From Brachypodius melanocephalos (lineage: Eukaryota; Chordata; Aves; Passeriformes; Pycnonotidae): a stretch of DNA of 64,000 nucleotides. Both the position numbers and the translations under genes were made by a program. The stretch covers positions 9,931,240 to 9,995,239 of the forward strand of contig VZSR01003803.1 in the NCBI GenBank assembly GCA_013398615.1. Direction: 5' to 3'. Shown here one piece after another: positions 1 through 12,200 of this stretch; position 1 is the stretch's first letter; the number at the start of each line of letters is the position of its first letter. The notes beneath the pieces were generated by a model. The model searched no databases. It was not told the origin of the DNA and saw only the letters and a program-made list of their open reading frames with translations.

Positions 1-46
1 TTATTTATTATTAGTGATCAGATTTTTTTTCTCTTTTGTTAAACAG

Positions 47-295
47 GGTATCATTCATTATGGACGGGACAAAAGAGAGATAGATATTTTACTGTTCCAT
101 GAAGTCCTCAGTTATGTGTCCAAAGTGGACAGAGTGCTGAGTTTTCCTGGAGGATCACTGCTTTTGGCAGGACGGAGTGGTGTAGGTCGTCGAACAGCTA
201 CCTCTTTAGTTAGTCACATGCATGGAGCTGTTCTGGTTACTCCCAAAATTTCCAGAGGTTATCAGATGAAGCAGTTCAAAAGTGACCTTAAATAT
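47..295 (+). CDS. DYNC2H1: DYNC2H1 exon 1 of window: AAA4 P-loop
   Basis: Residues 1-83, phase 0 to 0. The acceptor is a T-rich tract plus AACAG and the donor is GTAAGT. It carries the AAA4 nucleotide loop GRSGVGRRT (residues 42-50), where arginine replaces the usual lysine, preceded by FPGGSLLLA. The window starts inside the preceding intron (1-46). The following intron (296-1107) holds only a CR1 tail near its end. Confidence 0.97.
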
Positions 296-3200
296 GTAAG
301 TCACTCAGTTTCTTCTATTTTGTAATGCTGTAGGTGTATGTTAAAGAAAAAAAAAATACAGGAATTTTGAAGGACACAAAAGGTTGTGTGAAGAGATATT
401 TTAAGAAAAGAAAAATGACAGTCTAAATGAAACAAGTAATTTTTTAGAAGTTCTCGCTCTAGACGTGTATACTGTTCTTTACAGTAACCAACGGCAACTC
501 CACTTTTTGGAATACCAGAGCTCTCTTTGAGCTTGAGTTATTGTAGAACTTATAAATATGAAGTTTATGTGAATATTTGAAAGGCTTTTTCATGTATGTA
601 TTTCCATATTTGTAAATACTTTTATTTTCTGTCTCTATTATGATCTGCCAGTTTACAGTAGTTGAATCAAATAAAATTCTATTGATTGATGAAAGAGTAC
701 ATATTGTTTAAAACCAGATGCAAACCTTGAATCAACAGTTTTTCATTACCTTCAGCAATGCTAAAGAAAATTCTAGATCAATGCCTACACAAAAGAGTGA
801 TACAGTTCTATCATTGAGTTATATACATAAATATAGTCCATGAAAGAGTCTGTTTTAATTATTTTTTCAATACTAACCTATGTATCTAGATAAAATGTTC
901 GTTATATTTGATATCTCTTTTAACGGAATCACCTGGAAATCTTTTGTAAATATATAATAGTGTAGATGCTGTAGAGAAAATATATATGTAATACATAGTC
1001 AAGGAAAGATTATGATTATTGTTGGTCCCTTCCAACTCAGGATGCTGTATGATTATCATTCTCTTCTGAACAGCACACTGAGATTTAAATGTCTTCCCTG
1101 CTTCTAGGTGATGGAGCTTGCAGGCATTGAAGCACAGCAGGTGGTGTTGCTGCTCGAAGACTATCAGTTTGTTCATTCCACTTTCCTGGAGATGGTGAAC
1201 AGTTTGCTGTCCTCAGGTGAGTCAAGTCCAAAGAAATTATGGTACTACTTTTACCACTCAGCACAATGAGGCAGAATTAGATGGTGTTTTCTAATTTTAT
1301 GTCTCTGTCAGAAGGTTTAGTTAGCTTTCTATGATGTTTTAATTAGAGTACTTGTATGTAAGAACCTGACTCAAGGTTCACTTAGTTCTCCTTTAATTTA
1401 CCCTATAGTACAGATGCTTTCAGTTCCTCTAATTTATTTCAAAGGAGTCCTTTATAATAGCGTAATAGCAAAAGGAAAATGCATTGTACTCTATAGCTTC
1501 CCTATTATAATAAAACTCAAAATTGAGAGGTTTCCAATGCTTTACTAGATTGTATAGACTGAGTCCTTTAATTAAATAGTCTCCATCAAGGCTCACTTTT
1601 CTGAAGGTAGCGAGATGATAAATAACAATAAAAAATAACAAAAATTACTTTATTTTAGTGTCCAGCTTTGTTCCTGGATCAGACAGAGGATCATTGAAGA
1701 GCTGAGGCAAAATTGCTAAATAAATTTTGGAACTGCAGAAGTTTAAGAACTGATTAATAAGAGCACCACATTTTCCTGTCTCTCAGGTGCTACCCCAAAT
1801 CTACTTACAGTATCAGATTTTCATCTTCCAGTGTTAAAACTTTATGTCTGAAGATCTGGATGACTACTCATTTTCACATTCCTGTGTCCTGGTGTATGAC
1901 AGCTTGGTTTGATTTGCTTTGGATGCAGTTCAGGGTCACTGTCTTTGGGTAGATTTGAAAGAGCTTTTTTCAAACACGTTTCAGCAATATAAACAAAGTT
2001 GACTGTTAAATAGAATCACTGTAATTTGTTTTTTTGTTTGCCTGATATCATGAAAAGAGTGATTAAGTACATGAGTGAATACTATGAAATTTGAATTCTC
2101 TGTACAGGTGATTCAAGGGAAGCCTTCAATTTAAACAATTATAGTGTGTTTTATCTGACTTAAATTCATTCTTGATATAGGAGAAGTTCCTGGGCTGTAT
2201 AAAACAGAAGAATTAGAACCGTTGCTATCTCCTCTGAAGGATCAAGCTTCACAAGATGGATTTACAGGACCAATTTTCAACTATTTCACATACCGTATGT
2301 CAACAGAGTTACAAGTTATATTTTAATAAGAAGTTTAAAAAGTGGTATAATAATGGACAAATAATTTCTAACATGGGCTTTTTATTGTATCCAGTTTTAA
2401 CTTTTAATTATTTATTAAATAGCAGGCAGGAATAATTTGTGATATTTCAGGGCACAGAGTCCTCAGCTCAAAATTTATTTTTCTGTCTGAAATTTTGTAT
2501 TGACGAATGTCCTATAAATCTTATGAAGTCTGCTGTTGAAAGTAATTAGAGGGAAGGAAGCTTTTGTTCCCATTATTTTCTGGTTTATATAGTTTTTATA
2601 TATATCTAGCAACAGAGATCTCTTCTATTTGTCAGTTATACCGAGAATTCACTTTAGATTCTGAGTAATTATAAATAAGTTTACAGATAGGTTTCTTAAT
2701 TATTTTTGTTTCTTCCTTGGCCCAATGAAAAGATTAAATACTTTAGAAATAAATCAAAGAATATGATTGAAAGAATACAATCATAGCAGCTGGCCATGGA
2801 ACTACTTCTAATTGATTTTGTTGATCTGTATGAATTAGAATGAGAACCAGTGCTTTCTGCGTAAATACTGTCAGCTCTTCAGAATTAAAAAAAATGCACT
2901 GTAGTATACATAATGAGAATTCATCGTTATAAATCAGGTTCTACTAATAAACACTTCTGTCCTAATGTGATGTTATAGACTCCATTTTTTTAGAAATTAC
3001 TTTGTGATAAGTATTTGAGAGAAAGTAAATTATATTTGCAGTAAATCTACTGTCATGGAGTCAAATTGTTATGTTCAGAAAATTGTTACATTTTCTTAGG
3101 GATTCAACAAAATCTGCATGTTGTCTTGATCATGGATTCTACCAATTTGAATTTCACAATAAACTGTGAAAGTAATCCAGCACTGTATAAGAAATGTCAG

Positions 3201-6200
3201 GTTTTATGGATGGAAACCTGGTCAAAAGACAGTATGAAAAAGGTAAGTTGTATTAATTGTGACTTATTTAAATTAATATCTCTAAATATAACTGAGCTGT
3301 GATGAATAAGGTCAAGAGATTTAAAAGTTGTGAAGGAATAATTATCACTGCAATTATTTAATCCCTTTGTACGCTCTTACAAAGATGGAAAATTCTGCAG
3401 AACAGTTAAGTATTATTAGCATTGTTACTTTACCAGTAGCATTATGTTTTGTTCTCTCTGTGGGCTGACTTGAACAACATGCTGACTACTATGACTCTCA
3501 TCAAAGACAGCGTTTAAGAACAAAATACAGACTACAAGCAAAATTGTTAAAGCCAATTGTATTTTGTTTGTGTGGCGAGGTTTTGGTGTTGGGTTGGCCT
3601 GCAGGGGTGACTTCTGTGAGAGGCTGCTGGAAGCTTCTCCCATGTCAGGTGGAGCTAGTGCCAGCTGGCTCCAAGAAGGATGTGCTGGTTGCCAAGGCTG
3701 AGCCCAACAGCAGTGGTGGCAGTGCCTTTGGGATAACACTTAACAAGTGGAAAGAAGTTACTGTACAGGAGCAACTGCAGCCAGAGAGGGCAGTGAGAAA
3801 ACATGAGAGAAACATCCCTGCAGACCCCAGGCTCAGTGCAGAAGGAGGAGCAGGAGGTGCTCCGGGCACCAGAGCTGAGATTGCCCTGCAGCCTATGGTG
3901 CAGCCCATGGTGAGGGAGCTGTGCCCCTGCAGCCCATGGAAGTCCACAGTGGGACAGAGATCCACCTGCAGCCCATGGAGAGCCCCCTGCTGAAGCAGGT
4001 AGAGGCAGCTGAAGGAATCTGTGACCCCATGGGAAGTCCATGCATGTGATTGTCACACAGAGCAACACAAACAGAACCCCTAAGACTACCATAAACAGCA
4101 CCAGCACAGTGTTGCCATTGTCCTGTTCCCCTTTCTGAGTGATGTCAATGAAGGTCAATTAGTGGGTAATGGGTACATGGGCAGAATGTTGATTAAGGCT
4201 GTCTCACTTCCTCTTGAATTGTAGATACATGCTTTTAAGACTTCGACATTTGCACTATTGTTAGGTCCTCTGTGAATTAGTTGCTCCTTCTTACAGCCAG
4301 GAAAATACCTTCCACTTGAGAGAATAGGAAATTATCAGTGATGTGGAAAGGCAGAATTTATCTTTCTAATGCTAAAAGTATTCTGTAGATTCCTTATTCT
4401 GACTAAGTGTATCATTTTAAGTCTTTTCAAAAGAGAAACTAGATAGAAGGTTTGTGGGGTTTTTCTCTTTTTAATTTTAACTCAAGTTGTCATTGTTCAT
4501 AATTTTCATGCAAAAAATCATGTGTTTTTTTTTAGATACCTGAAATGCTTCTGTGTGATTCAAATGAACAAGAAAAGACTGGAAAAACACATAAAGAAGT
4601 TAAGAAAAAACATTCAGGTAATATTTAGGTAGACCTACTAGTTACTGTTCTTGCTGTTACACACTCGATTCTATCTTGGGCATAGATAATATCATCAATA
4701 TTTTGAGTATGTGTTTACTAACATATTCATAGACTTTGGTGTTGTTCACATGGCAGGCATTTTGCACAAGGAAACATTAGTCTGGAATATACATCCTGGC
4801 TGATCAAATTCAGTCTCTTCTGTCACAAGCAGTCACTGTGTATATTCAAATTTATAAGCTGATTTAGCTGTATATTGTTTTGGTCTGTGTCTTCCTTCTA
4901 TGTTATTTCACAACCTGAAAATTTGATGTTTTGAGAGTTTTTCAGTTTATATATTTCATTATTCTTTTCGTAGATCTTCATTTTACTTTATTAATTTCAA
5001 AAACTACTTTCTTATAAGTAATGCTCCTTTTTCAGAATAATTGATTTTTGTCATAAGACTTTAAATTTAGTCATGTTAAAAATAGTGTCTCAAACATAAT
5101 CTAAGAGACCAGTGCCAGCACTCACTTGCAGAATACTACTTTTAGCCACTTTCTATAAAAGTAGCACTTAGAGGTCGTGGAACCAGCAGAATATAGGATG
5201 GTAAGTGGATCACTTGGAGTTTGTTGTTTTATATTACTTTTTAATAGGCCAATCAGAATAATGGCCAAAAATAGTATTTGGTGTTCACATTACCATCCCT
5301 CTTTATTCTAGATCATTGTAATTAATCTAGGCCACAGTACTTATTAGAGGCATTCATTTTTTATATGTAGATATGCTTTAGCAATTTTTTTTCTTTTGTA
5401 GGGTAATGCAATTTATTTTACAGTATCTTTGGGTTTCTTTTGAGAAACTGTTCAACAAACTGAATGTCAGGAAAACCTTTTAGTTTGCCTGTCATCAGAG
5501 ATAAGGGAGAAGACAAAAACATATGAGCTTTATTTCTAAAAATGTTCAAATATTTTAAAATTCAATTTTTGTGGAAATAGTTTCTTATATGATTAGTCCT
5601 CAGTAGTCTGCAATGATTTTACTGGCTTTTCCAAACATCAATTTCAGTGTATTTCTTTCTGAGAAATAGGCATTTCAAATGTATTTATGTGTTGTTTCCC
5701 TGAAAGTACTTTAAAAATATAGTCTGTGTGCTATTTTGAATACTCTTAATTCATATCTTGAAAAACAAGCATGTTCTTTTGCTTTTTCTTAATTTCTTTA
5801 ATGTGAGATAAAATTCAGTATGATTTTATCTGTGTGACAAATTATGTTGTACAGGTGATTCTGCTTTCCTGAAGTCATTTTTGGCCATCCATGAATCATG
5901 TAAAATATATGGAGCCACGCCCAGCAGGTATATGACATTCCTTCACGTATACAGTACCATCAATGACAGTAAAAGAAGAGAGCTAATCAAAAGGCAGAAC
6001 CACTTGCAGGTATGTGTTTAAAACACTTAACATATGGTTTTCCAATATATTCTTGTGTTAGGAAATGCGTTGTGTATTGATGAGCTGTAGGTGTTAACAT
6101 GGTTATGTGTCCTCTGTTGGCAAATGCTCATGCTGTGGTTTCAGGGGAGAAATAGTATCAATCTTAATGCTCTTCTCTGTTCAAGTGCCTGAAAGAGTGA

Positions 6201-9200
6201 AAAGTGGTTTTCGTGTTTTCATTAATACTTTTCCTCGATAACCTATCAGACTGGGCATGTTTTCTTGGAAGAGTAAAACGTACTCAAAAGCACTTCTAAT
6301 TTTTTCAGCCATGTGTATTGAAATTGTGTTGCTGAAAACCCATCGTCTTTCCATCAATACAAGTCCTGCCTCTGCTTTTATAGAAGTTCCCTTCGTAGCT
6401 CTGTATTCCATCCCTTTCTTTATATCTTGACAGCAACTTCCTGCTTTGTGTGATTTTCACTTCTTGTTCAACAGACTGTTGTATCCTGCGTTAACCTCAT
6501 GGTGCTCTTATGATTCCTTGTGTTGGAGTTTTCTTTCCTTTTGCATTCTGGAACTGATTTTGAATTCCTTTGGCATACATCAGTCCTTTGGGCAGTTGTA
6601 GCCCAAATGCACTTCTTCTCACAGGTGTTGCTTTACTCCTGTGCTGTACATATCACATCCTTATTTTTGAATCCCATTTGGTATCTTTCCAGTCACACCT
6701 ACTTCCCTCCCCCAGTATATTTTGGAAAGAGCTGTATGGTCCTTTAGGACAACTTTTCTATTTACCTTTCTCTCATCCCTTTCAGCTCGTTTTCTCAGTG
6801 ACCCTTGCTGCTATTCAGAGCCATGTATGCAAATCTGTATTTTTTTCTTAAAACAAAATTACTTCCTTGCTTTGTATTCTACTTTGTTTTTATTCTGCCT
6901 GCCAATATTTTTCTATCACTGTAATATGCAATTTAACAAGATTTCCATTTGTAAGACTAGAAATTGATTTTTTGTTTTATTTAGAAAGCAACTGGCATTT
7001 GTTTGTGACAAACAATCGTTTACTTGTTAAATGCTGTAGTTAAATAGAGGTGATAATTCACAGGAAAATTAGAGGTGTGTATCCTAAATGAAAATATCTT
7101 CCAAGTAATTTTTTTTAAATATATCTTGAAATATTTGTGTTATATAATTAGCATAAAGTAAACAATGTAGAAAGTCTGAATAAAGAAAATAGTTACTCTT
7201 AAGCATAATTGAAACTTTATTTTATATATATGTATATGTGTTTTTTAGAGTGTACAAATATGTAGAAATCAGATAATCTATTTTGTTTCATTCTGTTTAA
7301 TTTTTATTGATTTACTTGTAGGGGAGATACAGTTGCATTGAGTTAATATCAGTTAACTGAAATGCTACTGAATTACTGGGGAAAAGATTATGTGCTAGTT
7401 GTTGTTTCTTTAAAAGTATATTATTTTGAGATTTTTTTTATCTTCTGGATGCAGTAATAGATGTTAGAGCAACATATCTAGAGCTGCCAGATCTAATTTT
7501 AAGATGAAATAATATTTTAAAAAAGTGAAAATTAATTAAAAAAAATTAGTCTACATTATTCTTAGTTCGTCCATACTATTTGTAGCAAACTTTAATTTAA
7601 ATTGACTTAAAATTTGTTACTCAGTATCTGCTTCCTATAAACTTTATAGGCGGGTGTTTCAAAGCTGAACGAAGCTAAAGCCCTGGTAGATGAACTGAAC
7701 AGGAAAGCTGAAGAACAAAGCATTTTACTCAAAACCAAGCAGGATGAAGCTGATGCTGCTCTTCAAGAAATTACAGTATCTATGCAGGTGGTGTATACAA
7801 TCACATCAAAAACGGGGAGGAAAAAAGAAAAAAAAGCTGGTTTTCTACCTTTGGTCTCTGTAACTGCCTATGTTTTGTATTCTTTTTAACTGTTACAAAA
7901 CTTGATGCATTTACAAGAATTTGCCTAAGGGAAGGCATGAGTCCAGAGGCTTGAATAAAGTTGCAGTAGGACAGAGGATTATGTGATTTAAATCAGGTTA
8001 GAACTAATTAAGTAGGAAGAGATCAGTGCAAGTTTTGTGCCTGAGAAGTGTTCACTGTTGTAGTTGAGTCTGTCAGAAAGTTTTCCTAGAACTTTGTAAA
8101 TCCAAACTGATTGGTTTTATGTTTATCCCAGATAGGAAATTTCAACCCTATGCTTACAAGTAGCACTATTTTAGCAAATACCAGGAATTAAATTTGTGAA
8201 CGTTTAAGAAGTATGTATTTCATGAGGTCTGGTTCTTAGAAATTAACTTCAGGGAAGGTTAGATAATAAATACCTCTATGTTCATTACTCTTTGAATTTT
8301 TATTCTTCAGCTCAGAGGTAGACTTTTTTTTCAAAATTCTGTAATTTGCTTTAGTAGTGTTTTCTCAGCCAAGTAAAATAATTGTGTAGACTCTCTACAT
8401 TGATGCTTCCTGGAGTTATAAGTGTAGGATAAGCTGTAATGAGTCTGCTGTCACTGCACTATTGTTTATGTTTCTGGTTTAATCTGGTCAGTCTGAAGCT
8501 CGATGTCAGATGTTCTCTGTATGCAGTAGTGTAAATGCCTGGTCTTTCAAACCATTTGTTTCACAGTGCTTTAAAGGTGCATTACTTCCAAAGTTTGTAA
8601 ATCTCTTCCTATTGGCAGTTTTTAGTACTTTTAGACTCCATCTGTCTGTAGTACATGAATTTGAATAATGATGACTGGTTTGGAGTGTTGATGATTTCTG
8701 TTTTAAATCTGCATCTGCTGTTTTGAGTAGAGTTATGGGTATGTGGGTAGCACACACTACACTGTAGGAGAAAATCAAAGAGTAGGGCAAAAGCAATGAA
8801 ACTCAATGGCCCCACTGACATCAGAAAAATTACAGTAGAAGTCTGATTATTTAGATTAGCATAAAGTGTAGGTGCCCTCTGACATTTTAATGTCGCTTCA
8901 AATGATCTGGCTTATATAACAGAGAGAGCTCTAATACATCCAGGACTCTTTTAATCTTCTTTCAGAGAAAAGCTTTTGACCTACAACGGAATGTTAAAGT
9001 TTTCTTACTCGGAGCGATCATTCAGTACATGTTCATTTGCATGAAATGTCTAATCTAGTTTTATATAGCTAATGTTTTATGGATTTGAATGTAATCTGCA
9101 ATAACATGCTGATCTGTAGCTTGGGTTAGGTGCTCAGAGGATTATTATTATTTTAAGATTTTCTCTGCTTTTATGCATCTGTTACCTTCTGCTACAACTT

Positions 9201-12200
9201 CAACTCAGCATGACAATTGCTGCTGATGATAATGTGTTATATACTGGAAAAACACACACTCTTCATTGTCTTGTATCTTTTAGGTGATCTGAGCCTAGAA
9301 TATTAGTAGTTTATTTTATACATTTATCCTAAAGACATGTAAGGTCCATTTTACTGTAGTTTTATATACAAGGTATTAATTGTTGTTCTGAAGTGTTTAG
9401 GATTCCTGGAGATGGCTAATAGCTACTGTCTGCCTGCAGACACTGATAGGCACAGTACAAATCCAAAAAAAAAAAAAGATGTAAACCCAAACAACTTACA
9501 ATATACGTGTAGGACATAGGATAGTTATCCTTACAGACAGATTGGTACAAAATTACATATAAAGAAACTATACCATAATTAGTAATTCTAGGCTAATAGG
9601 CAACAGTCCCAGTATAACTGCTGCTTTTATGAACATGATAGAAAAGGAGTGTTTTAATGGTGTTGTGAAAGAAATTGAAAAAGAAATGGGATCAGGACAA
9701 AGACAATGACAGGAAAATAGTACTTTCAAATGTAGTCAGAATGTTACAGAGTCTGTCACTCTTAAGCTTTTAGAGGAAGGCTGACATCTTGATAAGGAAT
9801 GGAAAATCAGAAGCAAAGGGAAAAAGTGATAATGAGCCTTGAAGACAGAGGTACAGATCTGGTCTGTGGTAAAGAAAGGGAATGACATGGTAGAAGCAAA
9901 TTGTGTTTATTCTATATAGTTTATTTACTTAGCCAGCCTGCCTAATATCAAATAGACTCAACTATTTTATTGAAATTGGTATTGTGCAAATTATTGCAAT
10001 GAAGACTAAAAGAAATAAGAGACCTAAAGGAATAAAATTAGTGTAACTTTACAAACTAAAGGAATTCTTTTTTTTTACAGAGTGCTAGTGAGCAAAAAGC
10101 AGAAATGGAAAAAATAAAACACCGAATAGCAGAAGAGGCTGCAGAAATAGAACAAAGAAAAAGAAAAATTGAAGATGAACTGAAAGAGGTTCAGGTAAGA
10201 GCTGATAAGGAAAAGTAATATTTTGCAGTCTGATTTTATCTGACTTACGTCCTGCTGTGCAAAATGGTTTTGCAGAACTTATCCCTGCAATTCTAAAATT
10301 TTACTCTAAATTATTTCGGTATTTAAACTTTTATGCGTTAGAAAACAGTATTCCATGTGGCAAATAGAGATTGCCATTCTGGCATTTGTGTTCTGTTAGA
10401 CAGTAATTACAGACAGAGTTTTCAAGCCAAATCTTGCTTTCGCCTGCTATTTCTATGCTGCCATGCTCTACAGCTGAGTTCTGCTGATTCTATGTAATAT
10501 TTTTCAGTTACTCATATCTTATATAGACCAATTATATTACTTTGCCTTGATCAAGCTGGTAATATAGGGCTTGATACTCTCAGCTGAATGGAGAAAGTTT
10601 AGTGAGAGAATAATGTACAGTTACTACTAAATCCTGAACAGTGTTTACCCTAATGATGCTACGGTGAACTGCTGGTTCAAGAGATTTTACTGAGCTGTTA
10701 AACATCAGATTTTTTTGGGAGGAATGTGTGTTCAGTCGTTCCTTTGGGACTGTATTTTTCGTACCATGCATTTTAAGTTCACACTAAAGACTAAGAGAAC
10801 AGTACATCAACTTAATTTTTGTTTCCTTTTAAATATCGTAGGTACCAAGGAATTATATCCTTGTATTGAAAGTGACATAGAACTACAGGATTAGACTAAT
10901 TCTGTGGTCTTTGATAAATATGAAAGATGTGCGAAGTGTGCACAGTCATTAATGATAATCTGTAACTTTTGATTCCTGACAGCTTTGTTGCTTTGGGATA
11001 AGGGTGAAGGATTTGTTTAGCTACTGGAAATAGCTTTTGTGGCCCGTACTTCTATGGATGTTTACAAAATGATCCCCAGGCATGCCTATAAACAGTAGTT
11101 AGCATTATTAAAAGATACCTGTCTCACAATGTCAGGATTATATTATGCTGTTTTAAATGGAAGCATATAAACATTATTATGATATTTTATATGGAATTTA
11201 TACTTATTATCACTTAGTAAATACATGACAATTTTTTAGTAACTTTAGAATCTGAAATTTTTTAGTAACTTTAGGAATCTGTATCAATGGTGGTTTCTTA
11301 GGTAACAAAGTATTTAAAAGAACAAGAAGCTGTATGAAAACTGGAATGGGAAGTGTTCAGTTTCTCGTACCCTCATCTCTCTTTTAAATGTGTTTTCATG
11401 TTTTAAGCCATTGGTGAATGAAGCTAAATTAGCTGTTGGAAATATAAAGCCGGAGGCTTTGTTAGAAATCCGGTCCCTACGGATGCCCCCTGACATAATC
11501 AGAGACATTCTAGAGGGAGTTCTGCGGATGATGGGGATTTTTGATACATCGTGGGTGAGCATGAAGAGGTGAGAATTTCATTTAACCTTTAAAATTAAAT
11601 ATGAATTTACAAGATGAACTATTTTCTATTGTATTCAGAAATCTTGTGCTCAGAATTCCTTGGTTTCATATGGAAATAATCCTTTAAATGTTTGTTTCTT
11701 CTTTTCTTAGTTATTTTATTCTTTTTACAGTTTCTTGGCCAAAAGAAGTGTAAGGGAGGACATAGGATCATTTGATGCCCGTAATATTCCAAAAGAAATA
11801 CGAGAGAGCGTTGAAGAACTTCTTTCTAGAAACAGGGCATCTTTTGATCCAAAGGTAATTCCTGATTGCATTACATAAAATGAAAACAAGACCAAAAAAG
11901 ACCAAAAGAAAAGATGCGATTGCCTGGTTTGCCAGCATAATTTTTAGGATGCACTTATGTTAGAGAAAAAGTGATGAATTCTGCTTACAGAATTTGTCAG
12001 TATAAACAGAGAAGGGTGTTGCATACTGCCTCCTAAAGTGAGAATTTGGTTGGTGAGTGAGGAGGGGTGGGGTAAGAAGTCATTGTGGGGTCTAGTACTC
12101 AAAGATTTTTGTGCTGCTATAAAGTAAAACTCAGACCAAGGAATTGTAACTGGCTCCTTTGGCATCCTTGTAACAGTAAGAGTCCAATAAATCATTCATT

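Noticed and set aside
3425..4158. Overlapping open frames of 104-167 codons on both strands
   Set aside because: They fall mostly inside the GC-richer LTR fragment. No known domain is seen, and frames on both strands point to composition, not coding.
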